Part shown: piece by piece, positions 7,532-15,704 of the stretch | Layout: each line of letters starts with the position of its first letter | Position numbering within the stretch: the stretch's first letter is position 1 | NCBI GenBank assembly: GCA_001776505.1 | Contig: MFBV01000044.1 | Span: 1-38,941, forward strand | DNA: 38,941 nt | Reading direction: 5' to 3' | Origin: Candidatus Curtissbacteria bacterium RIFCSPLOWO2_02_FULL_40_11 | Lineage (GTDB): Bacteria > Patescibacteriota > Microgenomatia > Curtissbacterales > GWA2-41-24 | Made by a program: the position numbers and the translations under genes | Notes under the pieces: model-generated | Databases searched by the model: none | What the model was told of the DNA's origin: nothing | Seen by the model: only the letters and a program-made list of their open reading frames with translations

Positions 7532-8878
7532 TTATTTGCTGTCGTCACTAGTAGACGGCGAATCGGCAGACCGAATGTTTTTCTCTTTTCCTTGTTGCTC
7601 TAGATCTGGTGTTTCTGTTTTGATTTCTTCTGCAACTCTTTGAGCTTCTTTTTCTTCCTTTTTTTCTTCTTTATCAGCAATGAGAGGCTCTTCGTCATCA
7701 GCAGGTGGCTTAGGCACGGATTGATTATCTTTGGTTTTAGACTTACTAGATTGAGTTAGTTTACTTGTTTGGGCCATTTCCTGGCCTTTTCCCTCTTTTT
7801 TTTCTGCTGTTCCTTTTTCCTGTGATACTTGTGACCCATCTGATACTTTTTGTAATTTTAATACCTTCTCTTCTACACCTAGAGCCTTTTTAGCTTCTTC
7901 TTGAGCTGCTTTTTCTTTTGCCTCGACCTCCTTTGGTGTTCCACTTTTGCCTCGGATATCAATTTTATAACCAGTCAATTTAGCGGCAAGCCTGACATTT
8001 TGGCCTTCTTTGCCTATAGCAAGAGATAATTGATCATCAGGTGCAGTAACTTCGGCAGTTTTTTCTTTCTCATTAACCTTTACTTGAAGATCTTTAGCAG
8101 GAGACAGGGCGGCCCGTATAAACTCAACCGGCTCCTCTTGGTATGCGATTACATCAATTTTTTCGTCGCCAAGTTCGTTTATAACCGCTTGGACTCGAAC
8201 ACCTTTTTGTCCTACACAGGAACCAACAGGATCTACTCCCATCTGATCAGAAAAAACAGCCATCTTAGAACGTGACCCTGCTTCTCTAGCAGTCTTTTTA
8301 ATATCAACTGTGCCAGAATTAACTTCAGGGACTTCCTGTTTGAAAAGCCCCTCGAGTAAGCCGTTGGCTGATCTGGAAACAATTATCTCTTCACCTCGAG
8401 TGCCTTCTTTTATTCCCACAACAAAAAACTTAAGGCGTTGATTAACAAAATATTTTTCTTGAGCTTGTTCTTGTGGGGGCATAATTCCCTCTGCTTTGCC
8501 CAAGTTTACTGTTATGACTGGGCCGGAAATTCGCTGGATCATCCCTGAAACAATCGTTTCAATTTTGGAAGAATACTCATCCAGAATCGCATTTTTTTCT
8601 GCCTCGCGGATTCTTTGCAAAATAACTTGTTTCGCGGTTTGCGCCGCAATTCTTCCAAATCCCGGTGGTGTCATATTTTTCTTATTTTTAGAAAGTAAAA
8701 CTTCCCCGGTTTCTTCATTTAGATGTACTTCAATCCCTTCAGGTTCACTATAATCTTTACGGTAAGCTGCCAAAATTGCCTGCTTTATTGAATCAATAAC
8801 TACTGCAGGCTCCAAACCACGTTCGGAACAAACTTGGTTTAGCGCACTTGCAAATTCGGTTCTAGCTTGGATTGCCAT
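7532..8878 (-). CDS. nusA: Transcription termination/antitermination factor NusA
   Basis: 448 aa. The N-terminal RNA-polymerase-binding domain (about 1-125), S1 domain (about 130-200), KH1 (VDPVGSCVGQKGVRVQAVINEL) and KH2 (LSLAIGKEGQNVRLAAKLTGYKIDI) are intact. From about residue 305 the protein becomes a 140-residue charged, Lys/Glu/Ser-rich tail with no evident fold. It is the first gene after the terminator at 8916-8943. AAGGAAGTG lies 8 nt before the ATG as a plausible Shine-Dalgarno. rimP, ylxR and ylxQ, common neighbours, are missing. Confidence 0.95.
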   Translation of the reverse strand: MAIQARTEFASALNQVCSERGLEPAVVIDSIKQAILAAYRKDYSEPEGIEVHLNEETGEVLLSKNKKNMTPPGFGRIAAQTAKQVILQRIREAEKNAILDEYSSKIETIVSGMIQRISGPVITVNLGKAEGIMPPQEQAQEKYFVNQRLKFFVVGIKEGTRGEEIIVSRSANGLLEGLFKQEVPEVNSGTVDIKKTAREAGSRSKMAVFSDQMGVDPVGSCVGQKGVRVQAVINELGDEKIDVIAYQEEPVEFIRAALSPAKDLQVKVNEKEKTAEVTAPDDQLSLAIGKEGQNVRLAAKLTGYKIDIRGKSGTPKEVEAKEKAAQEEAKKALGVEEKVLKLQKVSDGSQVSQEKGTAEKKEGKGQEMAQTSKLTQSSKSKTKDNQSVPKPPADDEEPLIADKEEKKEEKEAQRVAEEIKTETPDLEQQGKEKNIRSADSPSTSDDSK

Positions 8879-8915
8879 TTTTTACACTTCCTTAAATTAT
8901 TATTTACAAAGTTTT

Positions 8916-8943
8916 GAAAATAAAAGGCGCTTAAAGCACCCTA
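8916..8943 (-). terminator. Intrinsic terminator of the dnaK operon
   Basis: On the minus strand AGGGTGC, loop TTTAA, GCGCCTT form a 7-bp stem with two G-U pairs, followed by TTTTATTTT. It lies about 75 nt after the dnaJ stop and before nusA, so it separates the heat-shock operon from the nusA-infB operon. Confidence 0.7.
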
Positions 8944-9018
8944 CCTTTCTTCTCTAAATTGTTGAGCTAATTTTGTAGTGGAAGTTTAGCAAAATAGGTT
9001 AAATGAGTCAACTTAACA

Positions 9019-9882
9019 TCAAGAATTTTCGAGTTCTTCGAGGAGTTTCTTTTGCTCTCGGGAAAGTTTAGAAGGAACGTAGATACGGATAATCACATAG
9101 TGATCACCGTGTTGATTGCTGGAAACGTGTTTGATGCCTTTGCCTCGCAGGCGAATTTGAGTTCCCGGTTGAGTTCCTGATGGTATTTTTATTTTTACAG
9201 ATCCATCTATGGTGTTTATTTCTTCTACTGATCCCAGCGCGGCTTTGGAAAATGATATTTCATGTTCACTCACTATATCGTATCCCCTTCTTTTAAATTT
9301 AGAGTGAGTAGAAACTTGGCAAACTATAATATAGTTCGAAAATTTAATCTCCGAACCATCGTCAACACCTGCGGGGATTTTAATTTTTTGGCGATTGCCT
9401 TCAATCTCTATAGTCTTTTGAGTGCCAAGGACTGCTTCCATAAAATCAAGATTAATAACGTAGCGGGGCAGTCTGGCTTGCCTGCCAAAAGGGGATTGAC
9501 CTCCAAAAAACGCTTCAAAAATATCAAACGGGTCGGCAAAACCTCCAAAATCTTGCCCACCTTGACCGCCACTAGATGACCATGTGTACGTTCTAAAACC
9601 TCCACCGAATGGATTTCCTCCATGACCAGAACCTGCTCCACCAAATCCTCCACCACCTTGTTCGAATGCACCGTGACCGAATTGGTCATAAGCACTCTTT
9701 TTTTGAGGATCGGAAAGAACTTGATATGCTTCGTTTATTTCTTTGAATTTTTTTTCAGCATCTGGAGATTTATCAACGTCGGGGTGATGTTTCCGGGCTT
9801 TTTGGCGATAGGCGCTTTTTATTTCAGCGTCGGTAGCGTTTTTGGAAACACTAAGGACCTGATAGTAGTCTGTTTTCGCCAT
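9019..9882 (-). CDS. dnaJ: DnaJ-type co-chaperone without zinc fingers
   Basis: 287 aa. Residues 1-70 are a complete J domain with HHPDVD (the HPD that stimulates DnaK ATPase). A Gly/Phe-rich region follows (about 70-125), then directly the two substrate-binding beta domains (PRYVINLDFMEAVLGTQKTI; VKIKIPSGTQPGTQIRLRGKG). The four CxxCxGxG zinc modules of class A DnaJ are absent, so the layout is that of CbpA-like class B proteins. It is the last gene of the hrcA-grpE-dnaK operon, hence the dnaJ name. Confidence 0.92.
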   Translation of the reverse strand: MAKTDYYQVLSVSKNATDAEIKSAYRQKARKHHPDVDKSPDAEKKFKEINEAYQVLSDPQKKSAYDQFGHGAFEQGGGGFGGAGSGHGGNPFGGGFRTYTWSSSGGQGGQDFGGFADPFDIFEAFFGGQSPFGRQARLPRYVINLDFMEAVLGTQKTIEIEGNRQKIKIPAGVDDGSEIKFSNYIIVCQVSTHSKFKRRGYDIVSEHEISFSKAALGSVEEINTIDGSVKIKIPSGTQPGTQIRLRGKGIKHVSSNQHGDHYVIIRIYVPSKLSREQKKLLEELENS

Positions 9883-10012
9883 GATTTTAAATTTCTAATT
9901 TCTAATTGCACTAATTATTCTAATCAATTCATTAAATGTCAAAGTCACAAAAGTAATTATAATTTAAAATTAATTTCATTGGGATTTATTTAGATCAATT
10001 AGGTGAATTAGG
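9883..10012. other. A/T-rich low-complexity linker
   Basis: 130 nt between dnaJ and the upstream gene, made of recurring AATT/TTAA words (TTTCTAATTTCTAATT; CAATTAGGTGAATTAGG). No promoter or hairpin stands out. Similar text fills 12375-12474 and 36345-36480. Confidence 0.5.
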
Positions 10013-10447
10013 TTAATTAGTAATTTTCTTCCCAGCTAGATCTTGGCCACCTGCATAAGTTGCGGTTGTCTTATTAACTTTAAATTCAATTTCTCCAACC
10101 AAATCATTACCGCTGGAAAGCTGAACCTTATGAATTCCAGAAACTTGAAGAGGGAAATTGACGAGTTCGGTCATGACATTGGCTTTGCCGTTTGGACCTA
10201 GCTTAATTTTGAATTCTTTATCTGGGAATTCCTTCTCTACTTTTTCCGGAGGAATTAATTTTAGAGTCAGAGGATATTCCTGACTCGCTTCCCCGCGTAC
10301 AACTGCTACTAAATACATTTTGGGCCAAGCGATTGGGAGGTTTTTGACAAAGAACTGATCAAAAATCCCTATAATTGATAATTTTTGTTCTTGGGAAACG
10401 CTTGCATGGTCACAAAGGACAAAGATATCTGTAGAAAGATTTGCCAT
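10013..10447 (-). CDS. Unknown small beta-rich protein in the dnaK operon
   Basis: 144 aa. The N-terminus STDIFVLCDHASVSQEQKLS followed by IIGIFDQF resembles a widespread family of about 140-aa proteins of unknown function (DUF6941-like; recognition from memory, not tested). The rest alternates short strands (LTLKLIPPEKVEKEF; VSGIHKVQLSSGNDLVGEIEF), suggesting a beta-sandwich. It starts 1 nt after dnaK stops, so it should be co-translated with dnaK and induced with the heat-shock genes. No signal peptide or membrane segment. Confidence 0.7.
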   Translation of the reverse strand: MANLSTDIFVLCDHASVSQEQKLSIIGIFDQFFVKNLPIAWPKMYLVAVVRGEASQEYPLTLKLIPPEKVEKEFPDKEFKIKLGPNGKANVMTELVNFPLQVSGIHKVQLSSGNDLVGEIEFKVNKTTATYAGGQDLAGKKITN

Positions 10448-10448
10448 G

Positions 10449-12374
10449 TTAATCTTTGACTACTTCGCCTTCTTGAACTTCGCCGGAATCTTTGTCTTCT
10501 TTTTCATCTTTGCTGTTGGCTTTTTTCTTATCATCTGTCTGACCATTTGTTGATTGATCAGCCCCTTCTTGAGTTTGTCCTTGAGCTTTACTCATTGCTT
10601 CACCGATTTTTGATAGAGACGATGAAAGTTCTTCGGTCTTTTGCTTCACTTCGTCCACGGGACCAGCTGCCTGGATATCTTTTACAGCTTTAATTTTTTC
10701 CTCAACTTCTTTGCGTGTATCTTCGCCAACTTTGTCACCGGCGTCTTTTAGAGATTTCTCTGCTTGATACACAAGAGAATCAGCCTGATTTCTAGTTTCA
10801 ATTTCATCTTTTTTAGTCTCATCTTCTTTGGCGTGTTCTTCCGCCTCGCGGGTCATGCGCTTTATTTCCTCGTCAGTTAAGCCGGTCGAGCCAGTAATCT
10901 TAATTGATTGTTCTTTGCCAGAAGTTTTGTCTTTGGCTTTTACATTTAGAATTCCATTTGTGTCAAGATCAAAAGTTACTTCGACTTGTGGAACACCACG
11001 CGGTGCCGGGGGAATTCCGTCCAAAATAAATCTTCCAAGTGATTTGTCGTCTGTAGCCATTGGCCTTTCCCCCTGCAGTACATTTATTTCTACTGTGGTC
11101 TGATTGTCGGCGGCTGTTGAAAAAACTTCTGATTTAGAAGTTGGAATAGTAGAGTTTTTAGTTATTAGTGGGGTTGATACTCCACCTAAAGTTTCGATTC
11201 CCATTGTAAGTGGGGTGACGTCAAGCAGAACCATTTCTTTCATTTCGCCGGTTAATACTCCGCCTTGAACTGCAGCACCAACAGCTACAACCTCATCAGG
11301 GTTTAAGCCTTTGTGTGGTTCTTTACCGAAAAATTCCTGGACTTTTTTAACAACCAGCGGCATCCTTGTCATTCCACCAACAAGAATTACTTCGTCGATT
11401 TTTTTAGAGTCCAACTTTGAGTCTTTAAGCGCAGTTTCGACCGGCTTGAATGTTTTATCTACCAAATCGCCTACAATTGCTTCGAGTTTAGACCTGGACA
11501 ATTTTACCTGCAAATGTTTTGGCCCGGCACTATCTGCCGTTAAGTAGGGAATCGAAACTTCTGTTTCTGCGGTACCTGAAAGTTCTATCTTTGCTTTTTC
11601 GGCAGCATCTCTTAGGCGCTGGAGAGCTTGCTTATCATCTTTAACGTCGATTCCCTGTTCTTTTTTAAACTCAGATGCCAGAAAGTCAATAATTTTGGCA
11701 TCAAAATCGTCACCACCTAAATGAGTATCACCGTTCGTCGCCTTTACTTCGAATACTCCTTCGCCAAGTTCAAGAATTGAAATATCGAAAGTTCCGCCGC
11801 CAAGATCGTAAACAGCAATTGTATGAGCGTGGGATTTATCCAATCCATAAGCAAGGGCTGCTGCGGTTGGTTCGTTGATGATTCTTTCAACTTTGAAGCC
11901 AGCAATTTCCCCGGCTTGTTTGGTTGCTTGTCTTTGGGAGTCGTCGAAATAAGCTGGAACCGTAATTACTGCTTTTTCTACTTTTTCCCCAAGATAACTT
12001 TCGGCGTCTTTTTTAATTTTCCCCAAAACCATTGCCGAAATTTCCTGAGGTGTATAATCTCTTCCATCTACACTGACGACAGCCATACCCTCACGGCCAT
12101 CTTTGATTTCGTAAGGAAGCCATTTAAGATCTTTTTGGACTTCGGGATCTTTGTATTTTCGTCCCATCAGACGTTTCACTGAAAATACAGTAGTTTTCGG
12201 ATTAACGACCATTTGTCTTTTTGCGGGTTCACCCACAACGTTTTTGGTTGGGTCTACAACAGAAGGAATTGTATTTTTGCCTTCGGCTGAGTGAATGATT
12301 TTTGGTTTACCGGCTTCTACAACAGCAACCGCTGAATTGGTAGTTCCTAAATCTATGCCGATGACTTTACTCAT
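10449..12374 (-). CDS. dnaK: Molecular chaperone DnaK (Hsp70)
   Basis: 641 aa, full length. Signatures: [14 protein letters not shown] at the N-terminus, [29 protein letters not shown], the linker [14 protein letters not shown] before the substrate-binding domain, and a helical lid ending in an acidic Lys/Asp/Glu-rich tail. ATP-driven folding of client proteins with DnaJ and GrpE. A plausible Shine-Dalgarno (AGAAGGAC) lies 5-10 nt before the ATG. A 100-nt A/T-rich linker separates it from grpE. Confidence 0.98.
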   Translation of the reverse strand: MSKVIGIDLGTTNSAVAVVEAGKPKIIHSAEGKNTIPSVVDPTKNVVGEPAKRQMVVNPKTTVFSVKRLMGRKYKDPEVQKDLKWLPYEIKDGREGMAVVSVDGRDYTPQEISAMVLGKIKKDAESYLGEKVEKAVITVPAYFDDSQRQATKQAGEIAGFKVERIINEPTAAALAYGLDKSHAHTIAVYDLGGGTFDISILELGEGVFEVKATNGDTHLGGDDFDAKIIDFLASEFKKEQGIDVKDDKQALQRLRDAAEKAKIELSGTAETEVSIPYLTADSAGPKHLQVKLSRSKLEAIVGDLVDKTFKPVETALKDSKLDSKKIDEVILVGGMTRMPLVVKKVQEFFGKEPHKGLNPDEVVAVGAAVQGGVLTGEMKEMVLLDVTPLTMGIETLGGVSTPLITKNSTIPTSKSEVFSTAADNQTTVEINVLQGERPMATDDKSLGRFILDGIPPAPRGVPQVEVTFDLDTNGILNVKAKDKTSGKEQSIKITGSTGLTDEEIKRMTREAEEHAKEDETKKDEIETRNQADSLVYQAEKSLKDAGDKVGEDTRKEVEEKIKAVKDIQAAGPVDEVKQKTEELSSSLSKIGEAMSKAQGQTQEGADQSTNGQTDDKKKANSKDEKEDKDSGEVQEGEVVKD

Positions 12375-12474
12375 GTTTAGTCCTTCTTAATTTTTAATTT
12401 ATAATTTTCAATTTTAAATGAATTTCTAATAATTAAATTTAAAAAATTGAGTTCAAATTTCAAATTTAAAATTC

Positions 12475-12978
12475 TTATGCATAATCACCAAAGTCACTTA
12501 CTTCCTCAGCTTTCTTCTCGGCCTCCGCATCAACTTTTTTCTTAGTAACAATTACTTTTGCATGTCTTAAAACTGTATTCTCTATTTTATATCCTTTGGC
12601 TAGTACCTTCACTACCATATTTTCTTTTTCTCCTTCTTGAGTCTCGATTGCTTCATGAAATTCTGGATTAAACTGCGCACCTTCTGCTGCAATTTCTTCA
12701 ACGCCTTCTTGTGTAAAAATATCTTTAAATTGTTTTACAACCATTTCTAAACCTTCATCTTTTAAATGTGCTTGAGCTTTTTCCAGGTTCTCCAGTACAG
12801 GAATCAGTTTTTCTATTAAAAGACTTGCGGAAAGTCTGGAAAGAAGCTTTCTTTCCTCTTCAACTCTTTTTTCTAAGTTTTGATAATCGGCAAGAGCACG
12901 CTTGAGTTGACTCTCAAGTTCGTGAGTTTTGGCAACGTTTTTAGAATTTGTTTTTCCTGCTTTTGTTGCTTTCGGCAT
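12475..12978 (-). CDS. grpE: Nucleotide exchange factor GrpE
   Basis: 167 aa. A long N-terminal coiled coil (about 15-70, LESQLKRALADYQNLEKRVE) precedes the C-terminal beta domain with the GrpE signature (KVLAKGYKIENTVLRHAKVIV). It releases ADP from DnaK. It starts 2 nt after the hrcA stop with GGAAGG just upstream as ribosome binding site, so it is part of the hrcA operon. Confidence 0.95.
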   Translation of the reverse strand: MPKATKAGKTNSKNVAKTHELESQLKRALADYQNLEKRVEEERKLLSRLSASLLIEKLIPVLENLEKAQAHLKDEGLEMVVKQFKDIFTQEGVEEIAAEGAQFNPEFHEAIETQEGEKENMVVKVLAKGYKIENTVLRHAKVIVTKKKVDAEAEKKAEEVSDFGDYA

Positions 12979-12980
12979 AT

Positions 12981-13700
12981 TTACCTTCCTACTTCAGAAA
13001 GAAGTTGAGAAAAATATTTCATTGTTGGAATTATCATTGAATAATTCAACCTTGACGGACCAATAATGCCAAGAAAGCCTTGATGCGTCGGCATTTGATA
13101 GCGAGTAACTACAAAACTGCATGGTTCAAGATAAGGAATACCGAGTTCTTCTCCAAATAAAATTCTGAGCTTTTCTTCGCGTGGAAGTTGATTCATTATC
13201 GGCGCAAGCATCTCTGCTTTGTCTAACATGGAAAGTATTTGTTTGGTTATGTCGATATCGTAAAACTCTGGCATATCTAAAATATTTGCCATGCCTGCCG
13301 AATAAAGATCTCCTACGTCGTCGGTTACAACTGCAAGAGACCTTGTTTGGTCAGCTAAAGCTTTAGCTGTATGTCGGAGAAGTTTTTCATAAGGTTCGTT
13401 TGGTTCGGTTAATTCTTCTTTAATGGCAACTTCATCCTTTAGTGAAAGCGATTTTTCTTCCATTAGTTGGTCGACGTAGAATTTCATGCCAGCAGAAGTT
13501 GGAACACGGCCTGCAGAAGTGTGGAGTTGCTTTAGATAACCCATGTTGGTGAGTTTGACCATTTCGTTTCTGATAGTTGCCGGTGAAACTCCTAGTGAGG
13601 ATTCCTTTTCAATAGTTTCCGAGCCAACAGCTTCTGCGGTTTCGATATATTTTTCGATAATTACCCGAAGTAAATTTTTGTGGCGTTCGGTTAAATCCAT
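12981..13700 (-). CDS. hrcA: Heat-inducible repressor HrcA, short form
   Basis: 239 aa against about 340 in Bacillus. The winged-helix N-terminus is clear (TERHKNLLRVIIEKYIETAE; VSPATIRNEMVKL; HTSAGRVPTSAGMKFYVDQL). The C-terminal half retains the ligand/GAF-like end (CSFVVTRYQMPTHQGFLGIIGPSRLNY), so roughly 100 residues of the middle are missing. HrcA binds CIRCE to repress chaperone operons. A CIRCE-like site overlaps its own promoter 7-34 nt upstream, implying autoregulation. Confidence 0.93.
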   Translation of the reverse strand: MDLTERHKNLLRVIIEKYIETAEAVGSETIEKESSLGVSPATIRNEMVKLTNMGYLKQLHTSAGRVPTSAGMKFYVDQLMEEKSLSLKDEVAIKEELTEPNEPYEKLLRHTAKALADQTRSLAVVTDDVGDLYSAGMANILDMPEFYDIDITKQILSMLDKAEMLAPIMNQLPREEKLRILFGEELGIPYLEPCSFVVTRYQMPTHQGFLGIIGPSRLNYSMIIPTMKYFSQLLSEVGR

Positions 13701-13706
13701 AGAGAG

Positions 13707-13744
13707 TTAGCAGACAATGTATCACGAGTGCTAATATTTGTCAA
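13707..13744 (-). promoter_or_regulatory. hrcA operon promoter overlapped by CIRCE-like operator
   Basis: On the minus strand: -35 TTGACA (13739-13744), exact 17-nt spacer, -10 TACATT (13716-13721). The CIRCE-like repeat covers the spacer and -10: TTAGCACTC (13726-13734, a perfect half-site), 10-nt spacer, GTCTGCTAA (13707-13715, two mismatches to GAGTGCTAA). Canonical CIRCE has a 9-nt spacer, so both the spacing and one half are relaxed. The expected transcription start leaves under 10 nt of leader before the hrcA ATG. Confidence 0.85.
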
Positions 13745-13751
13745 GAGGAAA

Positions 13752-14273
13752 TTAAACACCAAAATATTCCAGAGTATAAGTTTGTCTATCAGTGGTTACT
13801 TTTGATTTATAAACCGGAAGGCTTCTTTTTCTTCCCCTTAAGAAAAACTCTTCGGTCATTTTGTAGTCGCTTGGAATAAATAAATCTCTATTTTGTCTCA
13901 TTTCCCCCTTTGTGAACCATCTGACTTCACCCTCAGTTTGAGTTTTGGCATGATCTGTTTCAGCTGTGGTTTCACAAACCCAAATTACAAAATGATTTGT
14001 AATTTTGCCATCAGTTTGTAAATGTTCAACGACGACTCCCTTTATACTAACAAACTTAACGTTTAGTCCGGTTTCTTCGAGAGTTTCTCTAACAATCGCA
14101 TCTTCAATATCTTCTCCAAATTCTATTTTGCCGCCAATCATACTCCAGAAACCTTCGTATGGTGGCTTTGTCCTTTTTATGAATAGCAATTTATCACCAT
14201 ATATAACCGGACTTGCAGCAACGTTTTCAATCTGTAAAGTTTCTTCTTCTTTCACTGGATTTCTCTCAGACAT
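13752..14273 (-). CDS. Nudix hydrolase
   Basis: 173 aa. A complete Nudix box GX5EX7REUXEEXGU is present at about residues 48-70 (GKIEFGEDIEDAIVRETLEE then TGL), binding the metal for hydrolysis of nucleoside diphosphate derivatives. The fold around it is typical (SPVIYGDKLLFIKRTKPPYEGFWSMIGG). MutT-like or NADH-pyrophosphatase-like specificity cannot be decided. A TAAAAT -10 candidate lies at 14286-14291, 12 nt upstream. Its stop is 8 nt before the hrcA -35. Confidence 0.92.
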   Translation of the reverse strand: MSERNPVKEEETLQIENVAASPVIYGDKLLFIKRTKPPYEGFWSMIGGKIEFGEDIEDAIVRETLEETGLNVKFVSIKGVVVEHLQTDGKITNHFVIWVCETTAETDHAKTQTEGEVRWFTKGEMRQNRDLFIPSDYKMTEEFFLRGRKRSLPVYKSKVTTDRQTYTLEYFGV

Positions 14274-14344
14274 ATTTTAGGCATCATTTTAACATTTCAG
14301 GCACGTCAATTTGCATCACTTCAACTTGAAATCGAAATATCTTC

Positions 14345-14370
14345 ACTTTAATGATTTAAATCATTAAAGT
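14345..14370. promoter_or_regulatory. 26-bp perfect palindrome between divergent genes
   Basis: ACTTTAATGATTT followed by its exact reverse complement. It lies between the Nudix gene (minus) and the unknown plus-strand gene at 14443, so it cannot be a terminator for either; an operator is the better guess. It has a sister palindrome at 33580-33607. Confidence 0.6.
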
Positions 14371-14427
14371 ATTTAGCCTTAATTTTTACCGGATTTGTGG
14401 AGCCGACGGCAACTTTCATGCTTGATG

Positions 14428-14433
14428 TATAAT
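14428..14433 (+). promoter_or_regulatory. -10 box giving a leaderless transcript
   Basis: Perfect TATAAT 9 nt before ATG 14443. No good -35 at 16-18 nt. The predicted start of transcription is within a few bases of the start codon. Confidence 0.55.
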
Positions 14434-14442
14434 ACTTTTGTG

Positions 14443-14937
14443 ATGACAGAAAGACAAGATAAGTCTTCGGCGGTGATAGCTGAAAAAGCGATGATTGAAG
14501 AGATAGGAACCCTTGGCAATTCTCCTCAGAAAAGAGCGATATTCTTAAAAGCCTTTGGACGTTTTAGACAACAAGTAATTGACCTTGATCATGTCGAAGG
14601 TCTTGTTGTCGGTTTTAATAGAAAGGAAGAAACTATAAACGTAGTTCACCTCCTGAAAGATCCTGAGCCTAACCCCGAAGAAAGAATATTTGAGGAAACC
14701 TTTAAAGCAATGTTCACTAATGCTGACCCGTTTGATAGGGATCTTCTTTTAATTTCCACAGCTTACGCAAAATTAGCACCAGCATTCAGGGGTTCAACAG
14801 TTAAAGTTTTTGTATTCACTGCCCCTCTTGATATTAATCTGGAAGTTGCCTACACAAAAAATGTTCGTGATAGTTCCCATCCTATGGTACTTATATCTAA
14901 GAGTAATACTCCTAGATTGCTTTCAGCTGCAGCCTAA
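14443..14937 (+). CDS. Unknown protein
   Basis: 164 aa from the ATG at 14443 (MTERQDKSSAVIAEKAMIEE). An in-frame start 48 nt earlier (14395) is rejected because the TATAAT box would lie inside the gene. A helical N-terminal half is followed by alternating strands (VEGLVVGFNRKEETINVVHL; STVKVFVFTAPLDINLEVAY). No signal peptide, membrane segment or motif I recognise. It converges on the lepA orphan tail, which begins 11 nt after its stop. Confidence 0.6.
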   Translation: MTERQDKSSAVIAEKAMIEEIGTLGNSPQKRAIFLKAFGRFRQQVIDLDHVEGLVVGFNRKEETINVVHLLKDPEPNPEERIFEETFKAMFTNADPFDRDLLLISTAYAKLAPAFRGSTVKVFVFTAPLDINLEVAYTKNVRDSSHPMVLISKSNTPRLLSAAA

Positions 14938-14948
14938 CTTTTATATTT

Positions 14949-15014
14949 TTAAAACTGCAAGAAAGCCTCCTGCGGTATATCTACTTGTCCAAAGCGGCGC
15001 ATGCGCTTTTTGCC
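14949..15014 (-). pseudogene. Diverged lepA 3' tail (remnant)
   Basis: 22 codons reading RMRRFGQVDIPQEAFLQF-stop after a GKK, matching the LepA C-terminus RMRRFGNIDIPQEAFLAVLK of the intact gene. Codons differ at most synonymous sites (for example AGG CGG TTC against CGC CGC TTT). It starts at the very base after the VapC stop codon, so the whole toxin-antitoxin cassette lies between lepA and this tail. Confidence 0.9.
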
Positions 15015-15380
15015 TTAATGCGAATATAATTTAACTTCGGGCATTGGAAAATGCCGCTTATTGTAGGTAATTAATGTTAAATGAAAATTTGCGGCGGTTG
15101 CTGCAATCAGCATATCTGCAATATCAAGTCTGTACTTCTGTTTAAATGCGCCGGCTTTCTCTGCTATCTCGAAAGTAGCATCGAGGGGAAAGAAAATATT
15201 TTTTAGTTGCTTCACCACTTTTTCTGGCTGCTTGGTTAAACCGGCTCTAACTTCAGATATGGTAATAACGGAACAGTAAAGATTACCGATTTTTGAGAGG
15301 TTCTCTACTAGTCTTACTTCCTTTTCTCGACTCTTAAGAAACCAAATAATGACGTCTGAATCGACTAAATATTTATCCAC
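15015..15380 (-). CDS. VapC-like PIN-domain toxin
   Basis: 121 aa PIN-domain ribonuclease. Acidic residues that bind Mg are in place: D7 (LVDSDVIIWF), E43 (ISEVRAG), D86/D89 (LDIADMLIAATA) and a final N107 region (LITYNKRHF). Typical VapC length is 120-140. It overlaps the antitoxin gene by 8 nt, the usual TA coupling. VapC toxins cut tRNA or rRNA; the target here is unknown. Its stop codon abuts the lepA orphan tail. Confidence 0.9.
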   Translation of the reverse strand: MDKYLVDSDVIIWFLKSREKEVRLVENLSKIGNLYCSVITISEVRAGLTKQPEKVVKQLKNIFFPLDATFEIAEKAGAFKQKYRLDIADMLIAATAANFHLTLITYNKRHFPMPEVKLYSH

Positions 15381-15651
15381 GAATTTTCTTATTTAGACGA
15401 ACGTTCGTCGAGGCCCAAAGACTTCTTCGCCAAGCAGTCAGCTCCTTGTCCGATTTAAAATCTATACCGCCGGCTTTGGTCCATATTCCTTTTAATTTTT
15501 TCAAGCTTTCTTCCCTTTTAATTCTTGCGATTTTTTCTTTAAGGGCTTCTGCGATCACTTTACTTCTTTCTCTCGGGGAGATGATTTCCCTGAGATCTGC
15601 AGCTAAGTCTTTTGGTAATGTTATATTAATTCTGGAAACATTTGTGCTCAT
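15373..15651 (-). CDS. Ribbon-helix-helix antitoxin (VapB-like)
   Basis: 92 aa. The N-terminus SRINITLPKDLAADLREI is a ribbon-helix-helix DNA-binding segment; the charged remainder should wrap the toxin. It is clearly homologous to the antitoxin at 35054-35293 (shared RINITLPxDLAxDLR and RSKxIAxAL patterns), although that one is paired with a MazF-type toxin. First gene of the cassette, with its own promoter 9 nt after the lepA stop. Confidence 0.88.
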   Translation of the reverse strand: MSTNVSRINITLPKDLAADLREIISPRERSKVIAEALKEKIARIKREESLKKLKGIWTKAGGIDFKSDKELTAWRRSLWASTNVRLNKKIRG

Positions 15652-15666
15652 AATCTATACACATTT

Positions 15667-15695
15667 ATAATACATACTTTAAATGCTCTTGTCAA
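15667..15695 (-). promoter_or_regulatory. Promoter of the vapBC-like cassette
   Basis: -35 TTGACA (15690-15695), 17-nt spacer, -10 TATTAT (15667-15672), 15 nt before the antitoxin ATG. The sequence from the -10 onward (TGTATTATAAATGTGTA) matches TGTATAATTAATGTGTA upstream of the mazE-like gene at 14 of 17 positions, suggesting a shared operator for the homologous antitoxins. Confidence 0.8.
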
Positions 15696-15704
15696 GGTCG
15701 TTTT

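Noticed and set aside
8944-8990. An orphan tail after dnaJ
   Set aside because: A minus-strand stretch reads KLAQQFREER-stop but does not resemble the DnaJ end (KKLLEELENS) or other neighbours.
14345-14370. Intrinsic terminator
   Set aside because: It stands between divergent genes, so no transcript ends there, and there is no T-run.
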